A DNA stretch of 33,028 nt from Thermoplasmata archaeon (lineage in GTDB: Archaea > Thermoplasmatota > Thermoplasmata > Thermoplasmatales > Thermoplasmataceae): contig JAKBRR010000001.1 in assembly GCA_021845325.1 (NCBI GenBank), positions 1 through 33,028 on the forward strand, written 5' to 3'. Shown piece after piece: positions 8,497-17,956 of the stretch. Under the pieces are notes generated by a model. That model was not told the origin of the DNA. It saw only the letters and a list, made by a program, of their open reading frames with translations, and did no database searches. Position 1 is the first letter of the stretch. Each line of letters opens with the position of its first letter. The position numbers and the translations under genes were made by a program.

Positions 8497-10865
8497 TGGA
8501 GCATAAGTTATATGGCTGTCAAATAGAGCCCCTTAGCTCATACCTAAAAGCTTTGGGTATAATCAAAATAATATCCGAGCAGAAAGATGAAAAAGTAATG
8601 TCCAGGTGGGAGAATAATTCCTTAGTAATAAAAACTGAATGTGACCAAGACGAGTTAATTAGATTTTTTTCTGAAGAATATAGTCCATCCCCAATACTAT
8701 CCCCTTGGAACGGTGGCAGTGGCTTTTATCCCAATGACTCTGAGGCAAAAGAGAACATAAAAAAAATTTTAGATATTGGAGAACAGAGATTTTCTGACTT
8801 CAGTTCAACTTACAATTTGATTATGGAAACACTTAAAAAGTCTTTTCCAGATATATTCGCTTCAACTCCAACTATAGGGGAGTTAAATAAAAAGTTCACT
8901 GAAAGAGAAAAAGGAAAGGAATTAAAAAAAGTAGAAAATCTTAAAGTCAAAATAATTAAAAAATTAGGGAATACGGATAAGATAAACGATGATACTATTC
9001 ATACTTTAAGTGCAGTTAAAAATTTTAATCTAAAACCAGAAATTAAAGAATTCGGAAAAATCAATAATAATTTTTATCAAATAATGAGAGATGAATACAA
9101 AAGTAAAATTGTAACAAAGTTAAGGGACACAATAAATGAAAGGTATCTAGAGTGGATAGATGCATCCATACTCATTAATGCTGAGGGGAAACCTGTTTTC
9201 CCTCCCTTGTCTGGCAGTGGTGGAAACGAAGGCAGGTTGGATTACTCAAGTCTGTTTATTTCTTCATTAATAAAGGTATTTGTAGACAAGAATAATTCAA
9301 GTACTGAATTACTGAGAAATTCCCTGTTCGGAGACTTAACCGATAAACTCCTGAAATCTGCCGTTGGCAAATTTGATCCAGGAAAAGCCGGAGGGTTCAA
9401 TCAGGGTAATGAAATAGAAACAAACACAGTTAAAATAAATCCATGGGACATTATTCTTATGATGGAGGGCATTCTTATCTGGAGCAATTCCATAGGAAGA
9501 AGAAATGCTATTAGAGAAACAAAAATTGTTACACCATTCACCGTTTCATACTCTCCTTATGGTTACGAATCTTCAAACGTGTCGGATTTCAAGAAATCGA
9601 TGGAAATATGGGCACCAATATGGAATAACTATTCCTACGCAGACGAACTTAAGTCTTTATTCAAGGAAGGAAGAGTAGCCTTAAAGGGAAAAGTGGTGAG
9701 AAAAGGAATGGACTTCATTCAAGCTATAAATTCCCTAGGAGTGGATAGGGGCATAACTGGATTCTTGAGATATTGTTTTCTTGTCAGAAGGGGCCAGGCT
9801 TACATAGCCTTGCCTTCCGGTATTCATAGAGTTAAATATAGTAAATATGTAAACCTGATTGAAGATCTGGATTTAGTATATAGGACATTTGAACAAAATC
9901 TGAAAGTAATTAAAGGAACGGGGAAGAGCTTACCCAAAGTATATGAATCCATAAAACGAAATCTATATGAATCCACGTATGATCTTCTAAATAATGGAAA
10001 TCCTATAAATGCTGTGCGATTGCTAAGGTCCCTTGGAAGGGCAGAAATGTCTTTTTCCAGGGTTAGGGGAAAATATGAAAATAAGGGAGGGCAGAAAATC
10101 AGGCCATTGTTTGGGTTGAGTACTAACTGGATAAATAAGTGTGATGATAAAAGTTGTGAGTTTAGGATAGCTCTTTCCCTTTCTTCCATAAGGAAAACTG
10201 AAAAAGTTGGTTCATTTAGGTCAAATATTGAAGGGACAAATCCTCAAGATGACAGAATATGGGATAATAATATAGGTCAGTTTTCATGGACAGGCGTTAA
10301 TCTTACAGAAAAAATGATAAACACATTAATAAAAAGACTAACTCACGCTCAACTAAACAAAAATTCTAACCTCCCATCGTTTTCTAAGATTAAATTAAGT
10401 CTTAGTGATGTGATGAAATTTATAAACGGTGAAATAGATGAAAGATGCATCGAAGAGCTTTTGTTTGCATTTTCATTAATTAGATGGGATGATAACAAGT
10501 CAACACAAAATATCAAAGAGATGAATGACAATATTTCAAAAAACTCATCGTTTGCTTATCCACTAGATCGACTCTGGGCCCTGGTAAAACTGTATACTTC
10601 TCCGGAGCAATTTTCTCTAAACTCAAAGGTTAGTTTCAGTCCAGATAGAAATTTAATAAAACTACTCCTAACCGGTAAATCTAAAGAGGTATACCGATTG
10701 GTAAATATCCAGATGATGAAGGGAAACATATATCCCATAAGGATAGAAAGTCTAAAACCTATGGAAAAAAGGTATGTGGCATCTTTGCTATTTCCACTAA
10801 GGGAAAAAGATTTTAAGGAGTTAAAGAGTATGGTCATAAGTAAAGCTGATGACAATGACGAATAA
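8496..10865 (+). CDS. csx17: Csx17 / Cas8u2, large subunit of the type I-G Cascade complex
   Basis: Predicted large subunit of the interference complex, expected to help in PAM recognition and complex assembly (role inferred from Cas8 proteins). 789 residues, soluble. The N-terminus matches the Csx17 pattern I know: GC..EPL.SYLKALG (7-21) and PWNGGSGFYP (70-79). Further family-like segments are PPLSGSGGNEGRLDYSS near 237-253 and GVDRGITGFLRYCFLVRRG near 413-431. A lysine-rich insertion of low complexity lies around 125-200. The gene starts one base before the end of cas3 and its end overlaps csb1 by 17 bases. With csb1 and csb2 beside it, this is the signature set of subtype I-G (old I-U). 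Confidence 0.92.
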   Translation: MEHKLYGCQIEPLSSYLKALGIIKIISEQKDEKVMSRWENNSLVIKTECDQDELIRFFSEEYSPSPILSPWNGGSGFYPNDSEAKENIKKILDIGEQRFSDFSSTYNLIMETLKKSFPDIFASTPTIGELNKKFTEREKGKELKKVENLKVKIIKKLGNTDKINDDTIHTLSAVKNFNLKPEIKEFGKINNNFYQIMRDEYKSKIVTKLRDTINERYLEWIDASILINAEGKPVFPPLSGSGGNEGRLDYSSLFISSLIKVFVDKNNSSTELLRNSLFGDLTDKLLKSAVGKFDPGKAGGFNQGNEIETNTVKINPWDIILMMEGILIWSNSIGRRNAIRETKIVTPFTVSYSPYGYESSNVSDFKKSMEIWAPIWNNYSYADELKSLFKEGRVALKGKVVRKGMDFIQAINSLGVDRGITGFLRYCFLVRRGQAYIALPSGIHRVKYSKYVNLIEDLDLVYRTFEQNLKVIKGTGKSLPKVYESIKRNLYESTYDLLNNGNPINAVRLLRSLGRAEMSFSRVRGKYENKGGQKIRPLFGLSTNWINKCDDKSCEFRIALSLSSIRKTEKVGSFRSNIEGTNPQDDRIWDNNIGQFSWTGVNLTEKMINTLIKRLTHAQLNKNSNLPSFSKIKLSLSDVMKFINGEIDERCIEELLFAFSLIRWDDNKSTQNIKEMNDNISKNSSFAYPLDRLWALVKLYTSPEQFSLNSKVSFSPDRNLIKLLLTGKSKEVYRLVNIQMMKGNIYPIRIESLKPMEKRYVASLLFPLREKDFKELKSMVISKADDNDE

Positions 10866-11916
10866 AAAATTCGATTATAAAATATTGGTTGAAGAGCCAA
10901 GACTGTTAATGGATGTCAAACTAAAACCAAAACAGGGGGATAGGTTTCAGCCAACAGGGTTTCCAGAAATAGGTGCAGCCGAGTTTCAAAGACCAGATGG
11001 AACAAGGATGGTTCTAGTTGAAAGCGCCCAATCCATGGCAAATAGGCTTGAATCAACTATAATTGGTGCAGACGGATACAATGTAATTGAAAGCCTGAAA
11101 GGAATTTCATATATAGTATCCGAACTGTCAACTGATGGAGAGTCGAAATTTACATCATCTCTCATCGAGGCACATAGAATGAACTCGCCTTACATAATAT
11201 CAGATAAAAACTTCAGGGAAGAATTAAAGAAGGAAGCCTCGTATTACAAAGGTCAGCCCATGAACTGGAGAAAGGTGGCAAAGGCAGTCTTTAAATATGA
11301 TGTTAATTCCTTAATCCACGGAATTTTTATGGCAAATCTTGAGGACGGCAGGTTAAAATTACCAAGAATTCTGAGCTCATTTATAGAAGCTGAGAATATT
11401 AAGGAGGTTTCTACAGGCGGGGTTAAAAATAATCCAATAGACCCAACAGGAAAATTGAGGACAGATGAAATCAAAGCAGATGTGTACGGAAACGTCCCCT
11501 ATCACAGGACTGAATATACGGCAGAGAATATTGACGCGTATTTCAATATAGATACGTCTCTTCTGAAAAGTTATGAACTTGGAGAGGATGAGACTAAACT
11601 TGTCTTCTTCCTCTGTTTGTTAAAGATAAGAAAATTCCTAGACAGCTCTCTCAGACTTAGGACTGCATGCGATCTGAAGGTCGAAAGTAACGTTGCAATT
11701 AATATAGAAAAAGATGAATATGTAGAATTTCCGGAGGAAAAGGAAATAATAGAAACCCTGAACGACCTCATAAAAAAATGTGAACATAGTTTCAACACGC
11801 CTCCTGTTAAAAGATTGCATGTAAATGCAAAATGGACTGAAAAGAGGGACAAGCCGAACAATAGCGAGGAGAATGTAGATGCAGAAAATGAAGATAATAC
11901 ATTAGATGACGAATAA
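10849..11916 (+). CDS. csb1: Csb1 (Cas7 family, GSU0053-like), backbone subunit of type I-G Cascade
   Basis: RAMP-fold protein expected to polymerise along the crRNA as the Cas7 backbone. 355 residues. Family signatures visible are FQPTGFPEIGAAEFQ (33-47), VLVESAQSMANRLE (55-68), and a late basic segment SLRLRTACDLKVE. The C-terminal 30 residues are acidic and look disordered. It overlaps csx17 by 17 bases; two ATGs (10849 and 10855) are both possible starts, a difference of two residues. csb2 starts 10 bases after its stop. Assignment rests on recognised motifs and gene order. Confidence 0.92.
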   Translation: MTMTNKKFDYKILVEEPRLLMDVKLKPKQGDRFQPTGFPEIGAAEFQRPDGTRMVLVESAQSMANRLESTIIGADGYNVIESLKGISYIVSELSTDGESKFTSSLIEAHRMNSPYIISDKNFREELKKEASYYKGQPMNWRKVAKAVFKYDVNSLIHGIFMANLEDGRLKLPRILSSFIEAENIKEVSTGGVKNNPIDPTGKLRTDEIKADVYGNVPYHRTEYTAENIDAYFNIDTSLLKSYELGEDETKLVFFLCLLKIRKFLDSSLRLRTACDLKVESNVAINIEKDEYVEFPEEKEIIETLNDLIKKCEHSFNTPPVKRLHVNAKWTEKRDKPNNSEENVDAENEDNTLDDE

Positions 11917-11926
11917 ATGATGTTTT

Positions 11927-13390
11927 ATGATAGCCTTCAAAATAACTCTATTATCGGGTAGATACCACTCTACCCCGTGGGGAAGGAATGTAAATGAGGG
12001 CATCCCAGAATTCCCTCCATCACCATATCGAATAGCGAGGGCAATCATTGATTCATGGCTTAGAAAGCGCCCATCTTGGGATATTAATACCCTGCAAACG
12101 ATAATTGAAAAATTATCTGAAGAGCCTCCAGTATTCAGTGCACCCAGATTCACTGAGGGAGTAATACTAAGTTTTATGAGTCAAAACTTAAAGGACAGCA
12201 CTCAAAAGCAGCTTATATATGATGGCTTTATATGCACCAATCCTAGGGACCCAATATATATTATCTGGAAAGAGGTAGAATTTACAGAGATAGAAGTACA
12301 AAAATTGGAAGAGATATTATCACTAATAAATTACCTAGGCAGAAGTGATTCATGGGTAAAAATTGAAACTATAAGGGATTTGAAAGAATTCGAAACCAAA
12401 ATAAATATTCAACCTTTAGAAGATTTAGATCATTCTGACGATAACAAGGAAAAAGTCAAGGTTGCAATTCCTGTTGCAAAGAAGGATTATAAAATCCAAA
12501 ATAAAACTCAGTGGTTAGATGCACTAATGCTTACGACTTCCGATGTAATCTCCAAGGGAATAAGTTCTCCCTATGCATTAAAATATATTTATTATTCAAT
12601 TGAAAAACCAGAATCGAAAGGAAATAAAAGCATTCGCTCAGGGGCTGGAGTCCTTAAAATTAACAACTTCCTGTATTCAATAGATTCAAAGGTACCACCG
12701 ATGGCTATTGATTCTTTGATCATAGCAGAAAGAATCCACAAGAAAATTAATGGAGTCTATGGAAAAATATTTAATAAAGGGAGATCGGTACATTTAAGTG
12801 GAATAAATCTGGATGGTTCTATTTCAAAAGGGCACAGGCATATTTTTATCCTTCCGCTTGACTTGAGAAATGATGGGAGGATAAGTCATATTTTAATAAG
12901 AAACAGAGAATATTTCACTAAAGAAGAATTGCTAGCCCTTGACAGAACAAGATCCCTATGGCAGTCGAATGGAAAGCCTGATATTAAACTCGTTCCTGAA
13001 GAATGGGGATATGACGATGAAATAAGTATCATACAGAAATCCAAAAGATTTAAAAGTGTAACCCCTGTAGTATTTACGAGGCATTACAGAAAGGGGAGAG
13101 GAGACTACTACAAATGGCTGTGCAATGAACTTATTCATGAGCTTTTAAATCAGGGATTACCTAAACCGCTGTCAATTAAATATCTCAATAAATTGTCCGG
13201 AAATGGCCATAGTTATTACTGGTTGGATTTCAGGAGAAGCAGAAAAAATGACCCTGTCAATTTGGGATATGGGTTCGAACTTATCTTTGAAGATGACTTA
13301 AGGGGACCATTCTCTATAGGATATGGTGCTCACTTTGGACTTGGTACATTTATGCCAGTTCAGGAGGCAGAGGAAGGTGGCAACGAGTAA
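11927..13390 (+). CDS. csb2: Csb2 (Cas5-Cas6 fusion, GSU0054-like), crRNA processing and 5'-end subunit
   Basis: Signature protein of subtype I-G, thought to combine Cas5 (cap on the crRNA 5' handle) with Cas6 (cuts the repeat). 487 residues. The N-terminal segment RYHSTPWGRNVNEG (12-25) followed by EFPPSPYRIARAI (28-40) is characteristic of Csb2. So is the central stretch with KGHRHIFILPLD (301-312) and DGRISHILI (316-324). A glycine-rich RAMP loop, IGYGAHFGLGTF (464-475), ends the protein. The histidine in the HRH motif is a candidate catalytic residue, but this is inference. No separate cas6 gene is present in the locus, so this protein is the only visible candidate for cutting the hairpin repeat. 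Its end overlaps the cas4-cas1 start. Confidence 0.92.
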   Translation: MIAFKITLLSGRYHSTPWGRNVNEGIPEFPPSPYRIARAIIDSWLRKRPSWDINTLQTIIEKLSEEPPVFSAPRFTEGVILSFMSQNLKDSTQKQLIYDGFICTNPRDPIYIIWKEVEFTEIEVQKLEEILSLINYLGRSDSWVKIETIRDLKEFETKINIQPLEDLDHSDDNKEKVKVAIPVAKKDYKIQNKTQWLDALMLTTSDVISKGISSPYALKYIYYSIEKPESKGNKSIRSGAGVLKINNFLYSIDSKVPPMAIDSLIIAERIHKKINGVYGKIFNKGRSVHLSGINLDGSISKGHRHIFILPLDLRNDGRISHILIRNREYFTKEELLALDRTRSLWQSNGKPDIKLVPEEWGYDDEISIIQKSKRFKSVTPVVFTRHYRKGRGDYYKWLCNELIHELLNQGLPKPLSIKYLNKLSGNGHSYYWLDFRRSRKNDPVNLGYGFELIFEDDLRGPFSIGYGAHFGLGTFMPVQEAEEGGNE

Positions 13391-15065
13391 TGATGAAGAA
13401 GGTATAGATTATATTCCACTTAGAATGTTAAATGAGTTTGAATACTGTCATAGGTTATTTTATCTTGAATACATTAGTGGATATTTCCAAGATTCTTCAG
13501 ACACTGTAGAAGGAAGAATCAAACACGAAAGGGTTGATAAGGAGAGTGGAGAATTTCCGTCTCCAGATGATTTAAGCAAAGCCGACAAAGAAATACATGC
13601 GACCTCAGTCACGTTGTCTTCTGAGGAGGAAGGAATTGTAGCAAAAATCGATCTAATTGAAGGAAGAGGAGGAGCAGTTAAGCCTGTTGAATACAAAAAG
13701 GGCAGGCCATTTGAAGGCAAAGGAGGAATATGGGATTCGGATAGGTTACAGCTTACTGTCCAGGCAATGATCCTCAAGGAAAATGGTTATAAGTGCACTG
13801 ACGCCACAGTTTATTATGCAGCAACTAACCAAAAAATAGATCTTAATATAGGTGAGATTACAATCGAATGGGCAAAAAATATTATTAAGAATGCCAGAGA
13901 GGTAGCAGATAGAAAGATTATCCCGGATCCTTTAATAGATAGTCCAAAGTGTGTTAAATGTTCTCTTGTTTCAATCTGTCTACCAGATGAAACGAATTCT
14001 CTCATAGAAGAAAAATTGGAGAAAACAGGAAGCGATGTAAGAAGATTGTTTCCAGCTAGGACAGATTCTTATCCATTCTATATTGGCGAACAGGGAGCAT
14101 ACCTATCCAAGAGAGGTGAAGAGCTAGTGGCAAAGAAAGATGATAAAACCATTGGAAGCTATCGTTTACTTGAAATTTCTAGCATCTCTATATTTGGAAA
14201 CATTCAGGTATCAACACAAACAATAAAGGAGTTGTGCAAGAGAGGCATTCCCATATGTTATTTTTCTACAGGAGGTTGGTTCACTGGTATTACCAATGGA
14301 CTTTCAAGTAAGAACATTCAACTAAGAATCACACAGTTTGAAACTGCCTCGAAAATTGAGAAATCAATGGAAATTGCAAGAAGATTTATAAACGGGAAAA
14401 TTAAAAACTCTAGAACAATGCTAAGAAGGAACGGAAATGATATCAAACCAGAGGTGCTCGACAAGCTAAGTGAACTGGCGAGAAAAAGTTTAATTGCCAA
14501 TGATCTAGGTGAACTGATGGGCATTGAAGGCTTAGCAGCCAGGATTTACTTTGGAAACTTCAATAAAATGTTAAAGAAAACAGATAATAAACAAGAGTTT
14601 CATTTCAATTACAGAAACAAAAGACCCCCAAGGGACCCTATAAACGCAATTCTTTCTTACCTATATGCCTTACTGGCAAAGGACATGACAGTTACCGCAA
14701 CAATCGTAGGTTTTGATCCTTACCTTGGGTTTTTGCACAGGCCTAAATACGGAAAACCAGCCCTTGCATTGGATTTAATGGAAGAATTTAGACCAATAAT
14801 TTGTGATTCTGTAGCCATAACAGCCTTAAATAGCAATGAAATAAATGATGACGATTTCATTCGAAGGGGTGGTGCAGTAGCTTTAAATCCAAATGGGAGA
14901 AAGAAAGTTATAAAAGCATACGAAAGAAGGTTAGATGATCTCATCATTCATCCGCTCTTTAAATATTCCATTAGTTACAGAAGAATTTTTGAAGTTCAAG
15001 CAAGATTGTTGGGACGTTATCTAAGTGGAGAAATTAAACAGTATCCAGTTTTTACAACGAGGTGA
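13377..15065 (+). CDS. cas4-cas1: Cas4-Cas1 fusion protein, spacer acquisition
   Basis: Adaptation protein joining the Cas4 nuclease, which trims prespacers and checks the PAM, to the Cas1 integrase. 562 residues from the chosen start. Cas4 part (about 1-210): C24 in EYCHRLFY and C192, C195 and C201 in CVKCSLVSIC form the iron-sulfur set; RecB-type nuclease residues are D92 (AKIDLIE), E105 and K107 (VEYKKGRP). Cas1 part (about 225-562): metal ligands E384 (MGIEGLAAR), H454 (GFLHRP), and the D466 / E469-470 cluster (ALDLMEEFRP). GTG at 13377 is preferred because AGGAGG lies about 10 bases upstream and the protein then begins just before the Cas4 fold; the frame runs open further upstream inside csb2. 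Cas4-Cas1 fusions are common in subtype I-G. cas2 begins 3 bases after the stop. Confidence 0.92.
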   Translation: MATSNDEEGIDYIPLRMLNEFEYCHRLFYLEYISGYFQDSSDTVEGRIKHERVDKESGEFPSPDDLSKADKEIHATSVTLSSEEEGIVAKIDLIEGRGGAVKPVEYKKGRPFEGKGGIWDSDRLQLTVQAMILKENGYKCTDATVYYAATNQKIDLNIGEITIEWAKNIIKNAREVADRKIIPDPLIDSPKCVKCSLVSICLPDETNSLIEEKLEKTGSDVRRLFPARTDSYPFYIGEQGAYLSKRGEELVAKKDDKTIGSYRLLEISSISIFGNIQVSTQTIKELCKRGIPICYFSTGGWFTGITNGLSSKNIQLRITQFETASKIEKSMEIARRFINGKIKNSRTMLRRNGNDIKPEVLDKLSELARKSLIANDLGELMGIEGLAARIYFGNFNKMLKKTDNKQEFHFNYRNKRPPRDPINAILSYLYALLAKDMTVTATIVGFDPYLGFLHRPKYGKPALALDLMEEFRPIICDSVAITALNSNEINDDDFIRRGGAVALNPNGRKKVIKAYERRLDDLIIHPLFKYSISYRRIFEVQARLLGRYLSGEIKQYPVFTTR

Positions 15066-15068
15066 AAG

Positions 15069-15359
15069 ATGAGAAAAAAGTACTTGGTTTCATATGATAT
15101 TGCAGATCCTAAAAGACTGAGTCAGATATACAAAAAAATGAGAGGATATGGAAACGGATTGCAGTATTCAGTTTTTCTTTGTGACTTGTCGATTAAAGAA
15201 AGGGTTATCATGATATCGGAGCTTTCGCATATAATAAATCATTCTCAAGATAGTGTATACATATTTGAGCTAGGAAATTCAAATTCCAGAATTGAAGAAA
15301 AAGTAATTTCATTGGGAACTGTAAAAAAGTTTGAAGACCGGGCGGCAATAATTATATAG
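15069..15359 (+). CDS. cas2: Cas2, spacer acquisition
   Basis: Small partner of Cas1 that forms the structural core of the integration complex. 96 residues, the normal length. It begins RKKYLVSYDIADPKRL, with the conserved aspartate of the first beta strand at D10, and has the expected ferredoxin-like pattern of strands and helices ending in a hydrophobic strand (AAIII). The start is preceded by GAGGTGA 5 bases upstream and lies 3 bases after cas4-cas1, so it is co-transcribed. It is the last gene before the leader and array. Confidence 0.93.
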   Translation: MRKKYLVSYDIADPKRLSQIYKKMRGYGNGLQYSVFLCDLSIKERVIMISELSHIINHSQDSVYIFELGNSNSRIEEKVISLGTVKKFEDRAAIII

Positions 15360-15677
15360 AGCTGAAATTTATAACTATATACCCTACGGTTTTGGTGAAA
15401 AACACTTTCTTTGTCAGGAGATGGGCATATGGACCTCATCATGATCGTTAATATCTCTGACATTTTAGCGAGAGCTTATTCGATTGCAATAAACCATGCC
15501 CTTCTCGAGGTGAACAATATACCTTGACTATTGGGTTATTTGGGATTGAAATAACTCAGAAAGTTAACATCTCAATTTATCATTTTCTGGCTCTCGCAAA
15601 AATAAATTAATGAACCTCTATAGAAACAGATTTAACTGCTTAAGAAATCTTTTTTAGAGTAATAGCTATTTATAGCT
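15360..15677 (+). promoter_or_regulatory. CRISPR leader
   Basis: 318-base AT-rich non-coding stretch between cas2 and the first repeat. It is placed upstream of the array, given the repeat's 3' end ATTGAAGC, which normally becomes the crRNA 5' handle. It contains an inverted repeat GTTATTT / AAATAAC (15535-15541 and 15549-15555), an AT-rich AAATAAATTA at about 15600-15609 that could be the TATA box for the array, and two TAGCTRTT motifs 10 bases apart (15663 and 15673), the second touching the first repeat. The roles of these elements are inferred. No coding frame of note is present. Confidence 0.7.
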
Positions 15678-17110
15678 GTTTCCATGATTGAAAAATCATG
15701 GCTCTATTGAAGCTGTATCCATACACGATTAAATCCTCACCCAGAATAGGCGTTTCCATGATTGAAAAATCATGGCTCTATTGAAGCTCTTTTGTTTTTG
15801 TTACTGTAGTAACAGAATTAGTATGTTTCCATGATTGAAAAATCATGGCTCTATTGAAGCACAACATAGAAATCCTCTGTACCAGATGAACTGAAAGAGT
15901 TTCCATGATTGAAAAATCATGGCTCTATTGAAGCATTAACATTGGCAACTGGATAGGCAAACGTGAAGAAGGTTTCCATGATTGAAAAATCATGGCTCTA
16001 TTGAAGCTTGCCAGAAGATCATACACATTTCTCGCTGGAGGCGTGTTTCCATGATTGAAAAATCATGGCTCTATTGAAGCAACTCAACGATAGCGATCAA
16101 GGTGCCAACTCCACCGGTGTTTCCATGATTGAAAAATCATGGCTCTATTGAAGCAAAATAGGGAGTGGATAAATGACATCTGGATTGACCTCGTTTCCAT
16201 GATTGAAAAATCATGGCTCTATTGAAGCAATTATGCAGATGATGACTGGGACTGGGGCAAAGGCGTTTCCATGATTGAAAAATCATGGCTCTATTGAAGC
16301 TGTACTCCCTGGTATATTCCTCATCAAAGTAGGATGAGTTTCCATGATTGAAAAATCATGGCTCTATTGAAGCCATGAAATAGTCGATCGGCAGCTCGCC
16401 TGTCGGTAGATGTTTCCATGATTGAAAAATCATGGCTCTATTGAAGCCGATTCAATCACATTGATATGGAGCTGCCGAAGTTGAGTTTCCATGATTGAAA
16501 AATCATGGCTCTATTGAAGCCCGACAACCTGCTTCTCTGCATCTACTGTCCACCTTTGTTTCCATGATTGAAAAATCATGGCTCTATTGAAGCGCTACTT
16601 TCCTCGGTGTTAAGATTTTATGTTCTTTTGGGTTTCCATGATTGAAAAATCATGGCTCTATTGAAGCATTACCATTAGCCTCTTTATGTGGTTGAATATC
16701 TTCTTGTTTCCATGATTGAAAAATCATGGCTCTATTGAAGCATTCCAGAATGTGTTGATTTTGACAATACTGAGATGGTTTCCATGATTGAAAAATCATG
16801 GCTCTATTGAAGCTGTCAGACCATTTGATACCACAACGTTACCACTCGCAGGTTTCCATGATTGAAAAATCATGGCTCTATTGAAGCCTGATATGTTCCA
16901 GATTGATCCCATGAAAAAAGACATGTCGTTTCCATGATTGAAAAATCATGGCTCTATTGAAGCTTGCCTATGAGCTTCCCAATAATTGATACATGATCTC
17001 CCGTTTCCATGATTGAAAAATCATGGCTCTATTGAAGCTTTGCACTTACGGGTGAGACGTCAAGCTTTAGTTTTGTTTCCATGATTGAAAAATCATGGCT
17101 CTATTGAAGC

Positions 17111-17148
17111 GAATCTTCATGTTGTATGGATGACGGGACTTGGATACG
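17111..17148 (+). repeat. Spacer 20, identical to spacer 31
   Basis: This 38-base spacer, beginning GAATCTTCATG and ending CTTGGATACG, recurs exactly at 17919-17956. The flanking spacers differ (19 and 21 against 30 and 32), so this is not a duplicated block of the array. Confidence 0.95.
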
Positions 17149-17918
17149 GTTTCCATGATTGAAAAATCATGGCTCTATTGAAGCACTATTTAAAGCGAAT
17201 TTATAATATGAAAAAAGCGGGGTTTCCATGATTGAAAAATCATGGCTCTATTGAAGCACTGCCCTGAGCTCTGATACAAACTCTCCAACTTCCTTGTTTC
17301 CATGATTGAAAAATCATGGCTCTATTGAAGCCTTCCAATGCGAATAAGCAATCCTGACACAGATATTGTTTCCATGATTGAAAAATCATGGCTCTATTGA
17401 AGCTGGGTGTCTCAAAGCCGTTATCTGGGTAAAATAATAGTTTCCATGATTGAAAAATCATGGCTCTATTGAAGCAACGGTTATATAAAAAGATTTTTAA
17501 AAATATTGGTAGTGTTTCCATGATTGAAAAATCATGGCTCTATTGAAGCAATGAAGATGCATTGTTGTTCGAACGTTATCCCAATCTGTTTCCATGATTG
17601 AAAAATCATGGCTCTATTGAAGCTCAATGGAAACACATATACGCAAACGGGGGTTTTTAGTGTTTCCATGATTGAAAAATCATGGCTCTATTGAAGCAAC
17701 TTTTAATTCTACTGATTATGGAATGTGGGTTAATGTTTCCATGATTGAAAAATCATGGCTCTATTGAAGCAAAAATAAACAAAACAAAACAAAATAAAAA
17801 AATAAAAAGTTTCCATGATTGAAAAATCATGGCTCTATTGAAGCAATGAAAATATAAAAAACTCTTTGGAAGATTCCTTATTGTTTCCATGATTGAAAAA
17901 TCATGGCTCTATTGAAGC

Positions 17919-17956
17919 GAATCTTCATGTTGTATGGATGACGGGACTTGGATACG
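17919..17956 (+). repeat. Spacer 31, identical to spacer 20
   Basis: Second copy of the spacer at 17111-17148, eleven repeat-spacer units further from the leader and therefore presumably the older acquisition. Confidence 0.95.

Noticed and set aside
13323..13376. Earlier in-frame start for cas4-cas1 inside csb2
   Set aside because: The extra residues are out-of-frame translation of the conserved glycine-rich end of csb2 and do not belong to Cas4; GTG at 13377 has a ribosome-binding site.
17624..17661. Spacer 27 begins TCAATGGAAAC, like the reverse complement of the repeat start
   Set aside because: The match is short and lacks the central bases; chance is the simplest explanation, and the spacer also reads as an ordinary peptide.
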